DNA of 12,538 nucleotides from Bdellovibrionales bacterium (GTDB taxonomy: Bacteria; Bdellovibrionota; UBA1018): assembly GCA_018968995.1 (NCBI GenBank), contig JAGWZD010000030.1, positions 1 through 12,538 of the forward strand. Reading direction: 5' to 3'. A program made the translations under genes and the position numbers. The notes beneath the pieces are model-generated. The model was not told the DNA's origin and made no database searches. It saw nothing but the letters and a program-made list of their open reading frames with translations. Positions within the stretch are counted from its first letter, which is position 1. Each line of letters starts with the position of its first letter. Shown in pieces: positions 9,900 through 12,538 of this stretch.

Positions 9900-10188
9900 A
9901 GAAAGCCACCAGAGTTTTGAGCTCAGCGATTTCTTTTTGGGCTTTCTGTAGCTGTATACGAAGATGGCTCAGTGAGTCGCTTTGTATCGAGTCGACATCC
10001 GTCGAGTCTAGTGAAGCAATTGCGCTCGAGAGCGAGGAGATCTCGGAGTCGCTCCAGATGAGATAACGCCCCTTTTCTGAGCGATATCGCACCTTGTTCG
10101 ACTTGATATAGCGTCGAAGCGTCGAAAGACTGACATCATTACGCTGAGCGTATTCCATTAAAGACAACCACTGGCCGCTGAGTTCCAT
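9862..10188 (-). CDS. Small HTH (MerR/HTH_17-like) DNA-binding protein with C-terminal coiled coil
   Basis: The product is 108 aa. Residues 6-47 resemble the winged helix-turn-helix of MerR/excisionase-type proteins: WLSLMEYAQRNDVSLSTLRRYIKSNKVRY, then a basic wing ending GRYLIWS. A Ser/Asp-rich linker (about 48-74) leads to a predicted coiled coil (about 75-100, HLRIQLQKAQKEIAELKTLV) that would permit dimerisation. There is no ligand-binding domain. It is probably a small transcription regulator or DNA-structuring protein. The last 38 bp overlap the start of the outer-membrane protein gene, suggesting coupled translation. Its own promoter region carries two abutting perfect palindromes, so autoregulation is a reasonable guess. 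The ATG has a weak AGG four bases upstream. Confidence 0.8.
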   Translation of the reverse strand: MELSGQWLSLMEYAQRNDVSLSTLRRYIKSNKVRYRSEKGRYLIWSDSEISSLSSAIASLDSTDVDSIQSDSLSHLRIQLQKAQKEIAELKTLVAFYEDQTESARGIL

Positions 10189-10195
10189 GCAACCT

Positions 10196-10223
10196 AGTGT
10201 ATTTCCATGGAATGAATATTCAA
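10196..10223 (-). promoter_or_regulatory. Candidate promoter of the HTH gene
   Basis: On the minus strand, TTGAAT (10223-10218), a 16-bp spacer and TACACT (10201-10196) each match 4 of 6 consensus bases. The -10 box ends seven bases before the ATG at 10188, so the transcript would be almost leaderless. The -35 box and spacer lie inside the two palindromes, so a protein bound there would block RNA polymerase. Confidence 0.45.
10203..10222. promoter_or_regulatory. Two abutting perfect 10-bp palindromes (candidate operator)
   Basis: TTCCATGGAA (10203-10212) is followed without a gap by TGAATATTCA (10213-10222). Both are perfect inverted repeats, and their centres are 10 bp apart, about one helical turn. 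They occupy the divergent region between the HTH gene and the patatin gene and overlap the predicted promoter of the former. This arrangement is typical of a site for two dimers bound on the same DNA face. The protein that binds is unknown; the adjacent HTH product is the natural candidate. Confidence 0.5.
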
Positions 10224-10238
10224 GTACCCTTTGAGGTC

Positions 10239-11561
10239 ATGAGCACTCGGCCGGGCAGGTCTGCAAACCGAAATCGAATCCAAATTGGCCCAAAGCGTAA
10301 AGTCGCCTTTGTTTGTAGTGGGGGGGCCACTAAGGCGGGCGCTTTTCACCTGGGGGTCGCTCTTGCGCTTCAAGAGCAAGGGTTTCAATTTGTGGGGGGG
10401 CTTCAGTCTCGCGAGGCCTCGGGTCATTATTCCTCAAAGCCTATGGAAATCAGTACTTACGTGGGCTCGAGTGCAGGATCCATCATCTGTTCCTACTTGG
10501 CGGCCGGCTACTCGCTAGACAATATTTTCAATTCCTTCACGGGGCGTGAGCCCGTGGATGCTATGGATCGCTTGCCACGAGTGCTACCGCGGTTGAGCTA
10601 TCAAACGATGTTTAAGATCCGACCCGGTATTGCTCGAGAGCAGTTCTCTCAAATGATGCAGATTGGTCGGGTGCTAAATGGCCTGGTTCAAGGCCAGTGG
10701 GACTCGCTACTCCAGCTTAACTGGATGAAATTCCAGGGCATTTTCTCAACAGCAGGCCTTGAAGAATACATGCGCGAGGAGGTGCTTCCGAGTAATCGCT
10801 TTCATGATTACCTCGCCGACCTGTTTATCGTAGCCACTCAGCTCAATCACTCCCGAAAAGTGGTGTTTGGGAAGTACAGCTATCAACCGCCCCCACATGA
10901 TTTGACCTGCCAGTATGATAACGACGCTTTTGTCTCTCAGGCTTGTGCGGCAAGTGCATCGCTACCGTTTATCTATGCGCCTTATTCCATCGAGAACAAA
11001 AATGGAAAGTTGATTCACTATATCGATGGCGAAATTCGAGACACGCTCTCGACTCACGTCGCGGTTGATGCCGGCTGTGACCTGATCATCACGAGTCACA
11101 CGCATCAGCCGTATCACTTTAATAAGGAGGTGGGCTCGCTCACGGATCATGGTCTTCCGTCCATTTTGATTCAGTCGATCTATCTCGTGATCGAACAAAA
11201 AGTGAATCAGTATGTTCATGGCAAAGTGACGCAAAAAAATGCGATTAGTGCCGTAGAGCGCTATTGTAAGCAGCAAGGTGTACCCGAGGAACACGCGCGA
11301 AAAATTATCGAGATCTTAGAGGCCGAGCTCCATCATCGTCGAGACGTTGATACGATCTATATTCATCCCAGCCCGCATGATGCGCAGATGTTCTTTGGTG
11401 AGCACTTTACACTTTCATCCAGAAAATTGGCTGAGATGGTAAAAAGCGGTTTCCGGGCGACCATCGAGAAGCTTCGCCACTATGAATTTGCCGACCGCAA
11501 AGTGGCGCCGAATGCTCCGGTGGCTGTAGACATTCCGGCGAGCAACGAGAGTGCACCTTAA
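10239..11561 (+). CDS. Patatin-like phospholipase
   Basis: This is a Ser-Asp dyad lipid acyl hydrolase of the patatin family, 440 aa from the chosen ATG. Visible are the oxyanion-hole loop CSGGATKAGAFHLGV (26-40), nucleophile elbow GSSAG (76-80, Ser78), and the active-site Asp in IDGE (Asp263). The family usually has DG followed by Gly or Ala; here the third residue is Glu. About 175 residues follow the dyad, including a probably helical region (about 312-420). No signal peptide is evident, so it is cytoplasmic unless secreted by another route. Possible roles are phospholipid turnover or an effector acting on other cells' membranes. Upstream in-frame starts exist at GTG 10197 and ATG 10212, but these run through the palindromes. 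ATG 10239 has GAGG just before it, with a short two-base spacing, and keeps the operator intergenic. Confidence 0.85.
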   Translation: MSTRPGRSANRNRIQIGPKRKVAFVCSGGATKAGAFHLGVALALQEQGFQFVGGLQSREASGHYSSKPMEISTYVGSSAGSIICSYLAAGYSLDNIFNSFTGREPVDAMDRLPRVLPRLSYQTMFKIRPGIAREQFSQMMQIGRVLNGLVQGQWDSLLQLNWMKFQGIFSTAGLEEYMREEVLPSNRFHDYLADLFIVATQLNHSRKVVFGKYSYQPPPHDLTCQYDNDAFVSQACAASASLPFIYAPYSIENKNGKLIHYIDGEIRDTLSTHVAVDAGCDLIITSHTHQPYHFNKEVGSLTDHGLPSILIQSIYLVIEQKVNQYVHGKVTQKNAISAVERYCKQQGVPEEHARKIIEILEAELHHRRDVDTIYIHPSPHDAQMFFGEHFTLSSRKLAEMVKSGFRATIEKLRHYEFADRKVAPNAPVAVDIPASNESAP

Positions 11562-11569
11562 GGCCTGAT

Positions 11570-11586
11570 TTGGCATTAACTTCGCA
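11570..11586 (+). promoter_or_regulatory. Candidate sigma-54 promoter (-24/-12) downstream of the patatin gene
   Basis: TTGGCA (11570-11575) and TCGCA (11582-11586) place GG (11572-11573) and GC (11584-11585) exactly 10 bases apart, as in the sigma-54 consensus TTGGCACG-N4-TTGCW. Three positions deviate: TT replaces CG after TTGGCA, and C replaces the second T of TTGC. Transcription would begin near 11597 and run into the leader and terminator before the secreted-protein gene. No recognisable sigma-70 promoter was found in this gap. Confidence 0.35.
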
Positions 11587-11587
11587 A

Positions 11588-11631
11588 TACTAGAAACCAG
11601 TTGCTGAGAGTGAAGAAGTACTAGGGAAACC
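11588..11631 (+). repeat. Imperfect direct repeat TACTAG-(GG)-AAACC, 31 bp apart
   Basis: TACTAGAAACC (11588-11598) recurs as TACTAGGGAAACC (11619-11631), with two extra G in the second copy. The starts are 31 bp apart, about three helical turns, so the copies would face the same side of the helix. The second copy can also fold as TAGG-GAAA-CCTA, a short stem with a GNRA tetraloop. Confidence 0.4.
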
Positions 11632-11662
11632 TAAGAAACTCCAAATTCAGTGACACCTGAGG

Positions 11663-11761
11663 ATGCTGCAACTGTTGAACGGTGTGTCGAAAGATGCATC
11701 TGGAGGAAGTAGCGGTCCCCACGTTGGGAGGGTCGTGCAACCGTTGAAGAACTCGCTGTGA
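11663..11761 (+). CDS. Possible 32-codon small ORF (leader peptide candidate)
   Basis: ATG 11663 opens a 32-codon frame ending in TGA, beginning MLQLLNGVSK and ending VVQPLKNSL. TGAGG directly touches the ATG, as at several other starts in this window. The 5' arm of the downstream terminator (11726-11738) lies inside the frame, so ribosomes translating to the stop would keep that stem from forming. GACACC (11652-11657) and GGTGT (11681-11685) could pair and hold the start in a loop. Such a short frame may occur by chance; coding potential cannot be judged without homologues. Confidence 0.3.
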   Translation: MLQLLNGVSKDASGGSSGPHVGRVVQPLKNSL

Positions 11762-11803
11762 GGCTTGTTCAGAGGAAGCAATGACCCTCCCTTTTTGTTT
11801 TTT
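11726..11803 (+). terminator. Intrinsic terminator with long stem, upstream of the secreted-protein gene
   Basis: GGGAGGGTCGTGC (11726-11738) pairs with GCAATGACCCTCCC (11778-11791), with one bulged A and one G-U pair. The outer nine pairs are perfect. The 39-base loop can fold further, e.g. GAAC (11749-11752) with GTTC (11767-11770). TTTTTGTTTTTT (11792-11803) follows immediately. It ends 39 bases before the next ATG. It may terminate the patatin transcript or a separate RNA, or act as an attenuator: TCCC (11716-11719) could instead pair with GGGA (11726-11729), disrupting the stem. Confidence 0.75.
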
Positions 11804-11842
11804 ACTGTGGCGCTGTCTACTGATTCGGCATTCAATAGAGCC

Positions 11843-12538
11843 ATGAAATCCACGTTATTCGTTTTGTTTGCAGCGGTTTTTGTCGCAGGCAGTCCACAAC
11901 TGGCGCTCTCTGCGGGATTCACAGCCAAGGGCTTCGATCGCGCGGAAAAAAATGATCGAGTTCTTTTTACCGCAGATCGAACGATCGCTGCGGATGGGCT
12001 TTCGATTCGAACCGTTTACAACGGTACCGACGGAAAAGAGCTGGTGATTGAAAAGATGGAATTCGATTCTGCAGGTGCTCCCGCGAAATACAGTGTGGAC
12101 CATCTCCAGTCAGGCACAGCGGGCTCGGTTGAGGTAAAAGAAAAGAAGCTTGTGTTTAGCTATCGCTCTGCCGATGGAAAAGTAAAAAGCCATGAAGAAG
12201 ATCTTCCTGAACTTTGGGCAACGGGTCCGCTTCTGATTCGGATGATGGCCAAGCACTGGGAGAGTCTGATGAAAGGCGAAGCCCTGAAGTTTCGCTTTGC
12301 GTCTTGGGAGCGCGCCGAGACTGTCGGGTTTGAGATTTTCAAAGACGGCCAAGGGAAGACGTCTGATGGTCGAGACGTCGTCATCATGAAGATGAAGCCC
12401 TCGAGTTTCATTATCGCTGCACTGGTAAAGCCCATTTATTTTGAGATGCGCCCTGATGGCAGCTTTATTGAGGCGATGAACGGACGCACCCTGCCTAAAA
12501 AGGCCGAGGGTGAGAAGTTCAAGGACCTGGATGCCCGA
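11843..12538 (+). CDS. Secreted protein of unknown function, partial (C-terminus beyond right edge)
   Basis: ATG 11843 opens a frame that continues for 232 codons to the window edge. A clear Sec signal peptide, MKSTLFVLFAAVFVAGS and on to ALSA, predicts cleavage after residue 24; no lipobox cysteine is present. The mature part alternates charged and hydrophobic residues, as in a beta-rich periplasmic protein, with a helical segment at about 120-145 (ELWATGPLLIRMMAKHWESL). I do not recognise a family. A periplasmic or exported location is well supported, but the role is unknown. The gene follows the strong terminator by 39 bases, so its expression would depend on read-through or on a promoter between 11804 and 11842. 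I see no convincing sigma-70 boxes there, and the ribosome-binding site is weak. Confidence 0.8.
   Translation, partial: MKSTLFVLFAAVFVAGSPQLALSAGFTAKGFDRAEKNDRVLFTADRTIAADGLSIRTVYNGTDGKELVIEKMEFDSAGAPAKYSVDHLQSGTAGSVEVKEKKLVFSYRSADGKVKSHEEDLPELWATGPLLIRMMAKHWESLMKGEALKFRFASWERAETVGFEIFKDGQGKTSDGRDVVIMKMKPSSFIIAALVKPIYFEMRPDGSFIEAMNGRTLPKKAEGEKFKDLDAR

Larger units (their letters stand above)
11562..11842. other. Longest gene-poor stretch in the window
   Basis: This 281-bp gap between the patatin and secreted-protein genes contains the sigma-54-like site, the TACTAG direct repeat, the possible 32-codon ORF and the terminator. It also has the perfect palindrome GATGCATC (11693-11700), and GGATGC (11661-11666) can pair with GCATCT (11696-11701). 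Several GGA triplets occur (at about 11625, 11661, 11702, 11705, 11727 and 11774). It has the look of a structured leader or a small RNA of about 200 bases, but matches no RNA class I know. Confidence 0.5.

Noticed and set aside
10197..10238. Extended patatin start at GTG 10197 or ATG 10212
   Set aside because: The added residues run through the palindromes and lack a good ribosome-binding site; not fully excluded.
11620..11790. CsrA-sequestering RNA, because of several GGA triplets
   Set aside because: The GGA motifs are not clearly in repeated hairpin loops, and such triplets are common in purine-rich sequence.
11619..11803. c-di-GMP riboswitch, SRP RNA, 6S RNA, RNase P RNA or tmRNA
   Set aside because: A GNRA-loop hairpin and GGAGGAAG-type strings were checked, but none of the conserved cores of these RNAs is present.
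11647..11928. 93-codon minus-strand frame over the terminator region
   Set aside because: It is antisense to the terminator and to the signal peptide of the secreted protein, with no domain or ribosome-binding site that I can see.
11855..12435. Minus-strand frames of 80-91 codons inside the secreted-protein gene
   Set aside because: The plus frame has a signal peptide and is uninterrupted to the edge; these are shadows.

Overview
The window looks like ordinary chromosome from a Gram-negative bacterium with a double membrane. It shows Sec signal peptides, an outer-membrane beta-barrel ending in Phe, an MCP-like inner-membrane protein and moderate base composition. The mix of a GYF_2 membrane protein, a FlgT-like/beta-barrel fusion, a patatin-like lipase and densely packed unknown genes reminds me of Bdellovibrionota or related former deltaproteobacteria. 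That placement is inference; no rRNA or other marker is present to prove it. I see no insertion sequence, prophage, CRISPR array, tRNA or rRNA.

Left part (1-4319): a GYF_2-domain membrane protein runs off the left edge on the minus strand. It diverges from a HutG/arginase-type ureohydrolase. That gene converges, with overlapping stop codons, on a two-TM coiled-coil protein that resembles a degenerate methyl-accepting chemotaxis protein. The latter diverges from glycerol kinase (glpK).

Middle (4325-8279): radA on the minus strand converges on glpK with a 5-bp gap. It diverges from an uncharacterised 155-aa helical protein, whose 3' end overlaps that of ligA by 17 bp. radA and ligA make this a DNA-maintenance neighbourhood, although they are not in one operon.

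Right part (8301-12538): ligA is the last gene of an apparent minus-strand operon: a small HTH/coiled-coil regulator, then a FlgT_C-like periplasmic plus beta-barrel outer-membrane protein overlapping it by 38 bp, then ligA after a 21-bp gap. The regulator diverges from a patatin-like phospholipase. Between these two lie two abutting perfect 10-bp palindromes that overlap the predicted promoter of the regulator. After the patatin gene comes the only sizeable gap (11562-11842). It holds a sigma-54-like promoter match, a possible 32-codon ORF and a strong intrinsic terminator, followed by a secreted protein of unknown function that runs off the right edge.

The most interesting regions are the 11562-11842 leader, which could be an attenuator or a small RNA, and the tandem-palindrome divergent promoter at 10203-10222. 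Several genes also have purine-rich Shine-Dalgarno-like bases directly touching the start codon, or promoters placed so close that their transcripts may be nearly leaderless.
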